This document shows positions 10,641 through 21,770 of a stretch of 64,000 bases of DNA, piece by piece. The stretch comes from Toxorhynchites rutilus septentrionalis. Taxonomy: Eukaryota; Arthropoda; Insecta; Diptera; Culicidae. The notes beneath the pieces were generated by a model, which was not told where the DNA came from, ran no database searches, and was given only the letters and a program-made list of their open reading frames with translations. The DNA lies in NCBI RefSeq assembly GCF_029784135.1, contig NC_073746.1, forward strand, positions 10,573,380 to 10,637,379. The letters run 5' to 3'. The position numbers and the translations under genes were made by a program. Numbering within the stretch: position 1 is the first letter of the stretch; every line of letters begins with the position of its first letter.

Positions 10641-11518
10641 TTCTAAACTTAGCAACCTGGTAAAATCGTGTAGACACTTGAGGCGAATGAACTTTCAAGT
10701 TTAAAGCCTCTATAGTATAGAAAGTGGAAGTTGAAGTTGTTGATTCGGCAAGCCGGAGATACTTCTGCATGTTTTTTGCACTCCGAAAAGTGTTTCCCTA
10801 ACACGGATTACAAAAGCGGGTACGAGTACAACGCTTTGGCTCGGTTATTCAAGATTGCATTGAAGGATATGCCTTAGTATCTTCTGCTCACTAAATTTTT
10901 ACGCATTCCATTTGATGATTAGGCAAAATGTTGATAACCATTTGCTGCGATAACGCCTATTGATTAAACAATATGCGTTCGACGTTCATGTCAAAATCGA
11001 AACTGAGTACCTGAAGTTCATTAAATCAAGCAAATTCGCGGTTAGAGTACGTACATTTGAGAGATGGAAACTTCAGAGGGAAATGTAAAATAAAATAATC
11101 GTTTGATAATTCTTCCGTTCACATATTTTGTCCTAGGCATCATACCAAACGTAAAAGAACTGTCATTAAATTTACTGGCATTTCTTCAATCTTTTTACTC
11201 ACAAAGCAAATATATTGAATTCAATTGAATCCGGAAATTGTTTCATTTAATCAAAAATTTTATCAGTACAAACAAATGATTACTAAGCTAAGATAGTCCC
11301 ACGTCAACTTTACGGTTATATCATAGATATAACCCACCCATTTTTGCGCAAAGCTATTGGGTGGACAAGTTTTTTAGTTTTTTTTTTTTGTCCATCCAAT
11401 ATATAATATGATAGAAAACACTTCAGGCTATATGAATCAGCATCAACATTAAATTTTTTTTCCAAGATCTAGGGCTCGCCAAAGCTTAACGTCGCCAACT
11501 TGCCTCCCTCTCCCCTAT

Positions 11519-11925
11519 ATAGATATGACTTTCAAAAGTTAACCGATGGTTCGAAAAAACGTTTTTTCACTTTTTTTTTCCATTACAAAAATTCATTACT
11601 TCTGAACTACCGCACCGATCCAGATGATCGACATATCAAATTGAAGCTTATGAGTTAGTTTTCTTTGAAAAAATATTACCTTTGGGAAAAAAAATTATTT
11701 TTGCTTTCGTGATTATTGATTGTGTCAGCTTTTCATAGTTTCCTCGGTTAAAGATAGAGGGCGCTTTATTTTATCTATATTTTTTCTGGAAAACAGAAGA
11801 TTTTTTACATAACATATTTCGATATCAGAGATGCTATTTTTTTCGTTTTTGAGGTATGATTTTTCAAATTTAACATGTTTTAAGTCTTCGTTCGATATTC
11901 CTATGTGACTAGATGTTTTTTCCGT
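11519..11925 (-). repeat. R1 MITE copy, reverse orientation
   Basis: Reverse complement of the 2400-2790 copy over nearly its whole length, including GATAGAGGGCGC, the GATGATCGACATATC block and the closing GACTAGATGT. It abuts the right end of the pogo-like element at 11515. Confidence 0.75.
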
Positions 11926-11939
11926 TTAGTTTAAGTTGT

Positions 11940-12057
11940 ATTGTTAAAAGATAAAGAAACACATAATGGAACACTAGATAGTAAACATATTCTTTGATTT
12001 ATTAGTTCAGAGCTCGAAAAACGGTCGAGATTCGTGCCTCTACACTAGAATGTCCTC
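11940..12057 (-). repeat. Fragment of the TTAA-flanked element, 5' end
   Basis: On the minus strand from 12057 it reads GAGGACATTCTAGTGTAGAG and continues with an interior matching 23257-23360. TTAA precedes it (12058-12061). The other end is not present nearby, so this copy is truncated. Confidence 0.6.
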
Positions 12058-12061
12058 TTAA

Positions 12062-14385
12062 AGTTATTTGCACTCACTCAATCGATTATACTTCACATGG
12101 CCCTAATTCCATCGTTACTGGCTGAAGTGTCGGAAGCAGCAAATTGAAAGTTTGTTCTTTCCATCATGCGACTCACACAGTCACACGTACAATTAACGAG
12201 TCTCCTTGACCACTTCGAACTAGAAAGCATCACTCTTTCCGGACCGCTCGAATGTCGTGTCGTTGACATAAGCACCTAACACTGTGTGGACACCCCGGAT
12301 GTGCACCGGCCTGGTGCACGCAAAGAGCCCACTTCCTGGCAGTCTTGAGCCACTCTTTGAAGGTGGAAAGTTCACCATGCCCCACCCTCCTAGAAGGAAC
12401 CTACAAGAAGCGGATCCTTCGAACTGCAACATTAAAAAACCAATGGAAACCGTGCGCCACGGATTGGATCACGGCCGCCAGAGCAGATGGATACATTATG
12501 ATGGATTTGCAACATGCAATGAAATTGTACTTTTCGCGAGCATACCGACCACGTGATATGTCCGCAGTGTAATTGAAGTGAGCAAGACTGCAAGCGAGGG
12601 GGAACTCTGGGGGGCGGGGAAACCTACGCTGCAGTTGGTAACATTCAACTTTCTTCGAAAATAGTTTCGTTGTTTGGTAGGGCTGTGATTGCGAGCAAGA
12701 AAATTATACGCAATTTGCGGTCCTAATGGCACCAAACAAACTCAAGCTGCTCGAGAGAACAGAGTGTAAGGGTAAGGGGCGGATTGGTACCAGGAGTTGT
12801 GTATTTCCGTCGAATGAAAGTGAGTCAAACTGGGGGTAAAGTCAATCTCGTTATGACACACGAAGTGCAAAGTAATATGAAGGTTTTGAAGGATACCGTC
12901 GGAAACGTGACCGGTGAGTCATTTCATTACGGCTCGATCATGAAAGCTGAGTATGACGTGATGCTTTTTCCAGACCTAATGAATATTTCTAAACTCTTCA
13001 TAATTATTCATCATTATCAAGCCGTGACCCAGTCCAGCTAAACCCAAATAAAAAAGGAACTTCCCAAACTAGACCAAAACTTTTTTCCTTTCGAACTACC
13101 AAAAATAATGCTCAAAGTGGCTCCGATCATAATCTGAACTTGAAATGTCTACCACACTCACACTTCGGCCGGGACTCAAACCAGCCAAACTAAAATGATT
13201 TATGATGGTTGAAATATGCTTCCCCTCTCCCTCTCCACCAGGAAACGAGCGTCGAGCTTTGATTAGATTCATCAACGTTCGACCGTAGTAATTTCAATGA
13301 AAGTTTACGGTGCAACATTACGGTGAAAGTTATTCGCTTGTTGGGAAAAGCGCTTTCTCAGCTTCCAGTGCTCGGTCCCGCCTCGTATCTGCTGGCGGAT
13401 TTTTAATTTATTCATGCAAAACCAGCGCTCACAACGCTATGCTCGAGTTCGAGTTTGTGCCTCGAGGGGTCCACTTGTGAATAGTTTGTGCGATTTAATT
13501 AGAGCCGAGAATAGCAGCGGCATCATTGTCTATTTGGGTTCCTTCAGTCCCTCGAAGTAGCAAACACCGGTTGGGCCGGGTTCAGACGTTTCTCGATCTC
13601 GACGTTTTCCGACGGTGAGGGTGGTCAGGGTTCGGGATCAGCAACTAGAGCAAATTTAGCTGGATCCCAAAACCACCATCGGAAAATTGTCTGCCTGTCG
13701 GTTTCAGAAGTCACGATAGCGTTTGGTTATATGTCAATAGTTTTCCCAGGAAACCGGTCGAACTTCAAGGGATTGCTGGTCGGAATAAAATATGTCTCAA
13801 AATCGATTTGATGGCTCACTTCATGGTTACAGGGAAACGAACTTGTTTGCTTGTCGTATTTGGACAGTAAACATGATCTGACGCTCAAAACTAGCCACAG
13901 TCTGAGTTTGGGGACAATTATTTGATTTTGGCAATTCAACTACAGAAAGACAACAAATATCTCTATGTGTTTTTCCATCACAATGAAAAACTTTACCTTG
14001 CCAGGTAATCGTACATTCTTACGAGTGGAAAGCATCATTATCGCATGCTTCTTGGCTATCTCCTTCTTCGTAGAAACTAGTCTTCTCGTTTCCTCGTAAT
14101 CACTGGGACTTCAGCATCCTGGCTGGAAGCTATTTATTTACCCCGTTTTTCGAATCCTCCTCACCACTCCTCATCAACGGGCGCATCAAGAACTGATGAA
14201 GACTGTAAAGGTTGTGACAAGGTGTCAAGATGTGTGCCAATAATATGAAGAAACTTTGAGCTGAGAGCGTTTTCCAGCGCACACACACACACACATGTCG
14301 TTCCTCTTCGTTCGTAGTCAAGCGTAGTGAAATTGGGATGTTCGTGAAAACTGCTTATTGTGGGAATTTTGGATTCCAATCATAA
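12062..14385. other. Unassigned, probably low-copy host DNA
   Basis: More GC-rich than its neighbours, with several short ORFs (12284-12556, 12784-13041) that resemble nothing I know and do not connect through good splice sites. A short CA microsatellite is at 14280-14295. It could be intron, a 5' flank or intergenic DNA. Confidence 0.35.
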
Positions 14386-14987
14386 TAAGGTAAATGATTT
14401 TGGTTTGTCCAGTCGAAAATATGATCATGGTTTGCCCACTTTTTTGAATTTAGCATATTTAGCACTCCTTTGTCAAATCAGGTATTCGAATGGTTCAAAA
14501 CATATGAATAAAATTGTCTTTTTCATGATTTACAGTAGTTTTATAGTTTACTAGCTGACCCGGCAAACTTCGTCCCGCCCAAAATTTGTGTTTTGTTATC
14601 AATTCGAACATTCGGGTTTTCTTACTTTGAGCAAATTCATGGGTCCAATCGCAGAACTGTTCATCGATTGATCTTCTAATCGAACCCGTTGAATTTACCT
14701 TTTACTATAAAATTCCTAGTATTTCTAACAAAACTCATCATTATAATATTTAATTATTTTCTGCAAATAACATGTTTCTCTGTTACATGGAATAAATGTT
14801 TTTTACAGAAAAATATGATAGAATAAAAACAGCCCTAAATCGTTAAATTCCTTCCTCGAGTTCTGCTCTTATCAACACATCCGGCGATCCTTTCTTTTTG
14901 GTATAGATAGAAGAAGATATAGGAGTGCGTTTCATCACATTAAAATACATTTCCAGTTTCGAACAAAGATCAATTTCGCTAGCACAA

Positions 14988-15000
14988 ACATCAAATGGGC
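14988..15000. repeat. LINE target-site duplication, left copy
   Basis: ACATCAAATGGGC. An identical copy follows the poly(A) at 20497-20509. Confidence 0.9.
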
Positions 15001-15208
15001 ATTCGCAGCTCAACCGTTGCCCAGTGTAGTCGAGTATTATAATCGGTCAACAGTTCAGTTCGAGTTTATTTTCCAGTTATCCTATTGTATTCTATTGTGT
15101 TTCAGTATCAGAGCTAAGTATCATTTTGCTGTCATACTTCTATTGTTCGGCTCATAGTTTAGCGAAAAGCTATTATTCAATAGTAGAAATAAAGAATCCT
15201 TCGCCATC

Positions 15209-16630
15209 ATGGACCCCGATAGCGGGGGATCTGGAGAAACCCTGCCAGTCGAGATGGAGGTTCTTGACAATGTCTCAGCGACTCTCGATTCTCCTTGTGT
15301 TAACCCGGTCTCAAATGATCCCCTTGCTAAAGTCTCCAAGTATCCACAGTCTAAACGGCTCCGCGTGTATCCAAATACGGCAAAGGCTCCCTACGTTGTT
15401 TTTTTTCGACAAGAGGAAAAACCAATTAACGTATTGCTAGTCTCTGCAGAACTTTACAGGTGCTTCAAGAACGTGAAACTAATTGAAAAAGTGAACTACG
15501 GTAAGCTGAGGATTATCTTTTCTGATCTCAGCGAGGCCAATCAATCTGTTGAAAATGAGGTACTGAGTAAGTTGTACAGAGTATATATTCCCTGCTCCGA
15601 CGTTGAGATTGATGGAGTAGTGGATGAAGCCGAGATCGATTTCGAACATGTGGTTAATCAAGGAAGCGGTAAATTCAAAGATGGCAGACTCAAATCGGTG
15701 CGCGTTCTCGAATGTCAAAGGCTAGTAGAGAGTGTTCCAGACTCACTCAAAAAATATGTTCCATCTCGCTCCGTTAAGATTACCTTTCAAGGGACCATAC
15801 TTCCTACGTATCTCGAAATTGATCGTGTGCTTATTCCAGTTAGAATTTTCACTCCAAAGGTTATGGTTTGTGAAAGGTGCAAAAAGTTCAACCACACCAA
15901 GAAAATGTGTAATAACAAGGCTAAGTGCGGCAGATGTGGAGGAAATCATAATGAAACAATTTGTGAGGTTCCGAAAGACACTTGTTTCGCTTGCAAGGGT
16001 ATCCATGCTGAAGCTAGATTATGTCCACAGTACAAGACCAAGACGAAAAGCCTAAAACATAAAATTATCAACAAATCGAATTCGTCCTATGCGCAAATTG
16101 TTAAAGCACTCCCAACAACACCCGACTTTAGTAATGTTAACTTATATGGCAGTTTGACTGATGATGGTTCGAACGATGATGATGAAGAACCTCAAGCTCA
16201 TTGCAGCTACAAGATACCTCCCAAAAGACGAAAACTTCCGAAACGTTCTCCTCTTAGTACCGCTGTTGCTGATGATGCTGTTGTAACTGCTGATGCCAGT
16301 ACTGACAATGCTGTAACAGGTGGTGTTAAAACTACTATTCCCAATATGCCTAAAACGAAGAAAAAGACCAGTCCTCCCGATATTGATGATGCCAAGCATT
16401 TTCCTAGTTTGCCTAAGCAATTAAACTGTCAAAACGAATCTGAACATTCCGACGAATCTAGCTTGAAAGTAACGTTTGAGTTTTTGATTGGTTTGATCAC
16501 CGAAACTTTCCAGTTGTCCGGTACTTGGGTGAAGATGCTCCACAATTTGATTCCCCTGTTCAAAAAAATCTGGATGAAGATCGTTGAGAAAATGCCCCTC
16601 CTCGCTTTTCTGATTGAGGACATTCACTGA
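15209..16630 (+). CDS. LINE ORF1, nucleic-acid-binding protein
   Basis: 473 codons from the ATG in CATCATGGACCCC. The first 200 residues hold a conserved ORF1 domain of I-type elements (YVPSRSVKITFQG, then LIPVRIF). Cys/His zinc knuckles follow at about residues 220-275 (CERCKKFNHTKKMC, CGRCGGNHNETIC, CFACKGIHAEARLC), expected to bind element RNA. Lysine- and Asp-rich low-complexity sequence follows, then a hydrophobic C-terminal tail. It overlaps the start of ORF2 by 17 nt in another frame, so ORF2 is probably reached by reinitiation. The frame is intact. Confidence 0.92.
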   Translation: MDPDSGGSGETLPVEMEVLDNVSATLDSPCVNPVSNDPLAKVSKYPQSKRLRVYPNTAKAPYVVFFRQEEKPINVLLVSAELYRCFKNVKLIEKVNYGKLRIIFSDLSEANQSVENEVLSKLYRVYIPCSDVEIDGVVDEAEIDFEHVVNQGSGKFKDGRLKSVRVLECQRLVESVPDSLKKYVPSRSVKITFQGTILPTYLEIDRVLIPVRIFTPKVMVCERCKKFNHTKKMCNNKAKCGRCGGNHNETICEVPKDTCFACKGIHAEARLCPQYKTKTKSLKHKIINKSNSSYAQIVKALPTTPDFSNVNLYGSLTDDGSNDDDEEPQAHCSYKIPPKRRKLPKRSPLSTAVADDAVVTADASTDNAVTGGVKTTIPNMPKTKKKTSPPDIDDAKHFPSLPKQLNCQNESEHSDESSLKVTFEFLIGLITETFQLSGTWVKMLHNLIPLFKKIWMKIVEKMPLLAFLIEDIH

Positions 16631-17333
16631 AAAGCGTATTAAAAATAGCTTCACAATTTTTCAGTGGAACTCCCGTTGTATATCACCAAAATTGGATAAT
16701 TTAAAAAGTTTTCTGAGCGAACACGATGCAAAGTTGTTCACTATTGGAGAAACGTGGCTTAAACCAAGTTCAGAATTTTCTATTCCTAGATTCAACTGCA
16801 TCCGCCAAGACAGGGTTGATGGTTATGGTGGAGTACTAATCGGAATATCAACCGATTTTGAATTTCACCGAATCTCGCTTCCAGTAATACATCCTATTGA
16901 AATCGTGGCATGTCAGGTTAAAATTAGAAACTTTCATTTTTCAATCGCATCTGTTTATGTGTCACCATTGAGCTATATTGACAAACATTCATTTCGCCAA
17001 TTGCTCTCATTAATTCCGCAGCCTATGTTTATTCTGGGTGATTTCAATGCCCATGGTACTGCATGGGGTGAAAGCGAAGACGATTCTCGAGCTCGGTTGT
17101 TGTATGATATAATTGAAGAGTTTCAGTTGAATGTGCTTAATACAGGTGAAATTACAAGAGTGGCTGCACCTCCAGTTCGTAGCTCACGAATTGATCTGTC
17201 ATTATGTTCATCATCATTATCACTAAATTGCTCTTGGCTAACCATTCCAGATCCAGCGAATAGTGATCATGTACCTATTTTAGTTACATATAGATCTATA
17301 GATATTGAGTTTGTAGAAATGCCAACTGTGTAG
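16614..17333 (+). CDS. LINE ORF2, endonuclease part (ends at a frameshift)
   Basis: 239 codons with the apurinic-type endonuclease signature: QWNSRCISPK near the start, GETWL with the catalytic Glu, GDFNAHGTAWG, SSRIDLSLCSSS and SDHVPILV with the catalytic Asp-His. It nicks target DNA to prime reverse transcription. The frame stops at 17331-17333, but the next frame (+1) just before reads INWNTYSSAMDRRM and runs straight into the reverse transcriptase ORF. A single-base indel near 17325-17331 therefore splits one original ORF2. Confidence 0.88.
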   Translation: MRTFTEKRIKNSFTIFQWNSRCISPKLDNLKSFLSEHDAKLFTIGETWLKPSSEFSIPRFNCIRQDRVDGYGGVLIGISTDFEFHRISLPVIHPIEIVACQVKIRNFHFSIASVYVSPLSYIDKHSFRQLLSLIPQPMFILGDFNAHGTAWGESEDDSRARLLYDIIEEFQLNVLNTGEITRVAAPPVRSSRIDLSLCSSSLSLNCSWLTIPDPANSDHVPILVTYRSIDIEFVEMPTV

Positions 17334-17364
17334 AAATATAAATTGGAATACATATTCATCTGCG

Positions 17365-20286
17365 ATGGATCGCAGAATGAAAGAGTTAGATCGGTCAATG
17401 AATTTTTTGGATCAGTATGAGCATTTAATGATAAATATCAAAGAATCAGCTATTGAATCTCAAACAAAACCTCTTCGTATGAATAGTCACAGGAGGGCAC
17501 CGACCTTATGGTGGGATGCTGATTGCTCGAAAATGAAGAAAGAACGATCTGATGCCTTCGTTCGTTTCAGGAAAAATGGTACTAAGGAAAACTATTTAAG
17601 TTACAAACAAATTGAGTTCAAATCAAAAAAAATGTTCAAAGACAAAAAAAGAGAGTATTGGAGGAACATTGTGGGTACTTTCGATAGAAGCACTTCCTTG
17701 AAAACACTGTGGACTTTAGCTAGGAGACTGCGAAACATAGTTGTTCCTGATGTTACAAAAGAAGCACGGAGTCATGGGTGGATACATGGCTTCGCTGATA
17801 AGATTTGCCCGGCTTTCGTACAAAATTGTTTTCCAAATTTCACTAATCGACCGAATTCTGCTTTGTCACTTGGAGATAAGTTCACACTTTTGGAAATGGA
17901 GATAGCTCTATCGGACTGCTCGAATACTGCTCCAGGATTAGATAACATAAAGTTCGATCTTCTGAAAAATCTGCCTGCTTCAGCTAAGGAGATTTTAATT
18001 CAAATTTTCAACAACATAGTTCTTTGTAATCAAATTCCCAACTGTTGGAGAGATGTCAAAGTGGTATCAATCTTGAAACCTGGAAAGGATTCTGAACATA
18101 TTGATTCTTATCGACCAATTAGTCTCATTAGTTGTCCGAGGAAGACTCTGGAGAAGATGATGCTTAATAGGTTGCAAACATGGGCTGAGAAGAATCACAT
18201 TCTTTCCAACACACAGTACGGCTTTCGTCAAGGAAGGAGTACTAGAGACTGCCTTGCTCTTTTGGCAACTGATATTCAAAAAGCGTTTGAACTCAAGAAA
18301 GAGCTAGTAGCTGTGTTCATAGACGTGCAAGGTGCCTACGATAACGTATTAATTGATAAACTATGCATAAAATTACAAGACTATGGTGTACCTCAATTAC
18401 TGACCACTTTTTTGTTCACCTTGCTGTCAACAAAAATTATGTATTTTTATGTTAATAATCAGGAGATGTGCCACAGAACTAGCAATTTTGGACTAGCCCA
18501 GGGGTCAACACTTAGTCCTTTCCTATACAATGTTTATGTGTCCGATATTGACAAGTGCATCGCAGGAGATTGTGTACTGTCACAATTCGCAGATGATGCT
18601 TGTCTCTGGGCAACTGATAGAGATAGAACATTACTGAAACAATCGGTGCAGCGTTCCTTGTCCAATCTAGATAATTGGGCTATGAATAATGGTTTGACAT
18701 TTTCGTCCATGAAAACGGAGTTCATGGTATTTACGAGGAGGTATACACAGTGGAACATATCTTTTTGCATGAGCGGTGGTTCTATTGAAAGGGTGTATTC
18801 ATATAAATATTTAGGTATTTGGTTTGATACTCGTTGCACCTGGAAAATACATGTACAATATATAGCACGAAAGTGTAGTCGCAGGATAAACTTCTTGACA
18901 TCAATTGTGGGCACTTGGTGGGGAGCACATCCCAGTGCAATGCTGACACTTTATAAGACTACCGTTCTTTCTATTATTGAATATGGTAGTTTTGTTTTCA
19001 TGACAACTGCGAAAACTCATATGCTAAAGATGGAAAGGATTCAATACCGATGCTTGAGAATTTGTCTTGGAAGCATGGGATCAACTCACAATATGTCGCT
19101 GGAAGTGGTTGCAGGGGTTTTGCCTTTGTATATGAGATTTAATGAGTTGAGCTGTAGGTTCCTGGTCACAGCTCATGTAAATGATACAAATGTAATACAT
19201 AAACTGGACAGCTTGTTTGAAGTTAATCCAGGATCAAAATTTTTAGCATCCTACCGGAATTGCTTCAGTCTATCTATCAGTAAAACCACATTCACTAGAT
19301 ACTTTGAGTTAGATAACTGCACAAGAATGTTAGTCTTGAACATTGATCTGTCACTACATTCAGAGTTGAAAAATCATCCTGGTTTTATGACGTCAAGGAT
19401 TTTGTCAGCACTGTGTGGTGAGAAATTCTCTGACTACCCACGTCAAAATATCATTTATACAGACGGTTCTCTGATTGATGCCAGAACGGGTTTTGGAGTG
19501 TATAGCTTACGGGATGAGAGTTGTTATCAATTGAAGCAGCCTTGTTCAGTTTATGTCGCAGAAATGATTGCAATATATGTTGCGTGCCTACAGCTTCAAA
19601 AGTACCCCCCCGGAAAATATTTGATATGTTCGGATAGTTTCAGTTCTCTTACAGCTTTGCGTAATATCAAAGTTGATAGTAAGACAAATCACATAGTTCT
19701 GAAAATAAGAGAACTTGTATATGAGCTAACGAACAAAGGATACGATTTGAAATTTCTTTGGGTTCCGTCTCATTCACATATCACTGGGAATGAGATCGCT
19801 GATGGTTTAGCCAAAAAAGGAGCAAATGAGGGTGATATGTTTGAGCGAGAAGTAGAAGCACCTGAGTTCTTTCCGGAAATAGCTAGAATGGCTAATGCTC
19901 AATGGCAACAAATGTGGGATGAAGATACATTGGGCCGACATTGTTTCAGCATATTGCCTAGAGTTAACAGAAATCCCTGGTTTCACCTCCTAAATGTGGA
20001 CAGAACATTCATACGCAATATGACTCGTATCACAGTAAATCACTATTGTCTAAACTCTCATCTTTATAGGATAAATCTCTCCGAAAGCAACATGTGCCCT
20101 TGCGGAAAAGACTACGAGGACATAGATCACGTAATTTGGGATTGTGAGTTATACGAACAACATCGAGCCGAACTTATGAGCCAACACAGAGACAAAATGC
20201 CTATTCGAGATATACTGGGACTCAAAGATATTGAGTCAATGAAGATCATCAATTCCTTTATAAAAACGGCCAAGATTTGTTTATAA
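17365..20286 (+). CDS. LINE ORF2, reverse transcriptase and RNase H part
   Basis: 973 codons. The reverse transcriptase has GLDNIKFDLLK, YRPISLIS, GFRQGRSTRDCL, an FIDVQGAYDNV block, LAQGSTLSPFLYN and the catalytic FADD at residues 408-411. RNase H follows with TDGS at 699-702, an AEMIAIYVACL Glu, CSDSFSS and NEIAD with Asp 813. A C-terminal Cys-His segment (CPCGKDYEDIDHVIWDC) closes the protein. Upstream sequence in the same frame shows that ATG 17365 is not the true start but the first Met after the frameshift. Confidence 0.92.
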   Translation: MDRRMKELDRSMNFLDQYEHLMINIKESAIESQTKPLRMNSHRRAPTLWWDADCSKMKKERSDAFVRFRKNGTKENYLSYKQIEFKSKKMFKDKKREYWRNIVGTFDRSTSLKTLWTLARRLRNIVVPDVTKEARSHGWIHGFADKICPAFVQNCFPNFTNRPNSALSLGDKFTLLEMEIALSDCSNTAPGLDNIKFDLLKNLPASAKEILIQIFNNIVLCNQIPNCWRDVKVVSILKPGKDSEHIDSYRPISLISCPRKTLEKMMLNRLQTWAEKNHILSNTQYGFRQGRSTRDCLALLATDIQKAFELKKELVAVFIDVQGAYDNVLIDKLCIKLQDYGVPQLLTTFLFTLLSTKIMYFYVNNQEMCHRTSNFGLAQGSTLSPFLYNVYVSDIDKCIAGDCVLSQFADDACLWATDRDRTLLKQSVQRSLSNLDNWAMNNGLTFSSMKTEFMVFTRRYTQWNISFCMSGGSIERVYSYKYLGIWFDTRCTWKIHVQYIARKCSRRINFLTSIVGTWWGAHPSAMLTLYKTTVLSIIEYGSFVFMTTAKTHMLKMERIQYRCLRICLGSMGSTHNMSLEVVAGVLPLYMRFNELSCRFLVTAHVNDTNVIHKLDSLFEVNPGSKFLASYRNCFSLSISKTTFTRYFELDNCTRMLVLNIDLSLHSELKNHPGFMTSRILSALCGEKFSDYPRQNIIYTDGSLIDARTGFGVYSLRDESCYQLKQPCSVYVAEMIAIYVACLQLQKYPPGKYLICSDSFSSLTALRNIKVDSKTNHIVLKIRELVYELTNKGYDLKFLWVPSHSHITGNEIADGLAKKGANEGDMFEREVEAPEFFPEIARMANAQWQQMWDEDTLGRHCFSILPRVNRNPWFHLLNVDRTFIRNMTRITVNHYCLNSHLYRINLSESNMCPCGKDYEDIDHVIWDCELYEQHRAELMSQHRDKMPIRDILGLKDIESMKIINSFIKTAKICL

Positions 20287-20461
20287 AAATGTTATGCGTG
20301 TATTTGTATGTAGTTTGTAAAATTTTTTTTTTTTTTTTTTTAAATCGTTAGAGTTTTAAGTTCTTCCTTACGCCTTTAAATTTGTAGTACTTGGCGAATA
20401 TTGATTTAAGTTTGTAACATGAAAACACGGCTTTGAGATGGTAGTTACCTTTTGAGCCTTA

Positions 20462-20463
<2 letters not shown>

Positions 20464-20498
<35 letters not shown>

Positions 20499-20509
20499 AT
20501 CAAATGGGC
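20464..20509 (+). other. LINE poly(A) tail and right target-site duplication
   Basis: An uninterrupted A run reaches 20496, followed by ACATCAAATGGGC (20497-20509), identical to the left flank. AATAAA overlaps the start of the run. An earlier T-rich run lies at 20323-20341 inside the 3' UTR. Confidence 0.9.
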
Positions 20510-20829
20510 TAACAGCCCTTGTCACTATGCAATTGTAGAACATATGGGAATTTAATTTTCCGAATTTTCGCTTTTTCCTTCAGAGTTTTCCAAAAATTTT
20601 CAATTGTCTTGTTTGGTTGGAATATTTTTGGTTGAAATATTTGCAATATTTTTTATGGGACCACCTTAATTCTCGAGCAATGCAGAAATTTGTGTTTCAT
20701 TTGTATGGCAGCCCCCCTTTAGAGAGGGGAGAGGGGTCTCAAATTATCACGAAAACCTTCCCCGGCCCCAAAACCCCCACATACCAATTTTTATGTTGAT
20801 CGGTTCAGTAGTTTCCGAGTCCATAAGAA

Positions 20830-20982
<153 letters not shown>

Positions 20983-21770
20983 ATTTTTACGGAATCACTC
21001 GTTTTAAAGGATTATAAAATACACCATATATTTGTGTCAATACGCCCCTCATTCGAGCTAACTTTAAATCGATCATCAGATGATTATTTGGAATGTATTC
21101 AGACCTTTTCAGGATTGTTACACTAACAAATATTGTAAACATCATGCTCGCACACCATTTGTATCAGATTTACATAGCTAAATCATTAAATTAACGCATT
21201 TCGATGAACTCAATTCTGATCATGAGTTGTCTAATTCAATAATGTTTTTTGTCCACATGATTTCTATGGCAACCGCTTGGCGCGATGCAGTTTGTTTATT
21301 GTGTCCTTCGCACCTAGCAGAAATAAAGTTCCTCTATGTTGAGTGTGTTGAGGGTAACACTTTGAAAATGCCCAAGAAAAGGGAATATTCTGAAGAAAGG
21401 CTAAATTATGAATGGATCCATATGATGACAGTAAACTCAAGCAATGATAAATGCAACATCTACTTGAGAATTCAAAGTTTTTGATTAAAAAATGGTGATT
21501 TCTAAAACCGGACAAACCATGATCATTTTTTGGACAAACCATGATCAGAGCTGGACAAGCTATGATTATAATTTCTCTTTGAGGAAAATCATTCAAAAAC
21601 ATAAAAATTTGAATAATTTGAACGCCTTATGGTAGTACTAGAGACTTGGGGCTTTTCAACAAACCCAAACTCGTATCGATTGTATGTGATTTTCATGAAG
21701 AAAAATCGATTTGCATTTACTAGTTGCGTAAAAACACCCAAAATCGGACAAACCATAATCAGTTACCCTA

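Larger units (their letters stand above)
9269..11515 (+). mobile_element. Pogo-like DNA transposon with matching ends
   Basis: Inverted ends GGGGAGAGGGAGGCAAGATG at 9269 and its near-complement ending at 11515 are bounded by TA (9267-9268 and 11516-11517), giving a 2247-bp element. TA duplication and a psq-type helix-turn-helix ORF inside both fit the pogo group. The interior is a mosaic: decayed transposase at 9670-10104, tandem 94-bp modules at 10413-10640, and R2 sequence to 11340. A second internal copy of the terminal motif near 10110 suggests another pogo-like piece recombined into it. Confidence 0.75.
15001..20496 (+). mobile_element. Nearly full-length I-type non-LTR retrotransposon (LINE)
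   Basis: A 5496-bp insert with a perfect 13-bp target duplication, a 5' leader of about 208 bp, ORF1 with zinc knuckles, an ORF2 with endonuclease, reverse transcriptase and RNase H, a short 3' UTR and a poly(A) tract of about 33 nt. RNase H in ORF2 together with a CCHC-bearing ORF1 points to the I group or a close relative, not Jockey. The perfect duplication and long poly(A) indicate a recent insertion. One frameshift near 17325-17331 breaks ORF2, so this copy is probably inactive on its own. Confidence 0.93.

Noticed and set aside
12284..13041. Plus-strand ORFs as a host gene
   Set aside because: No shared frame through plausible splice sites and no recognisable protein features.
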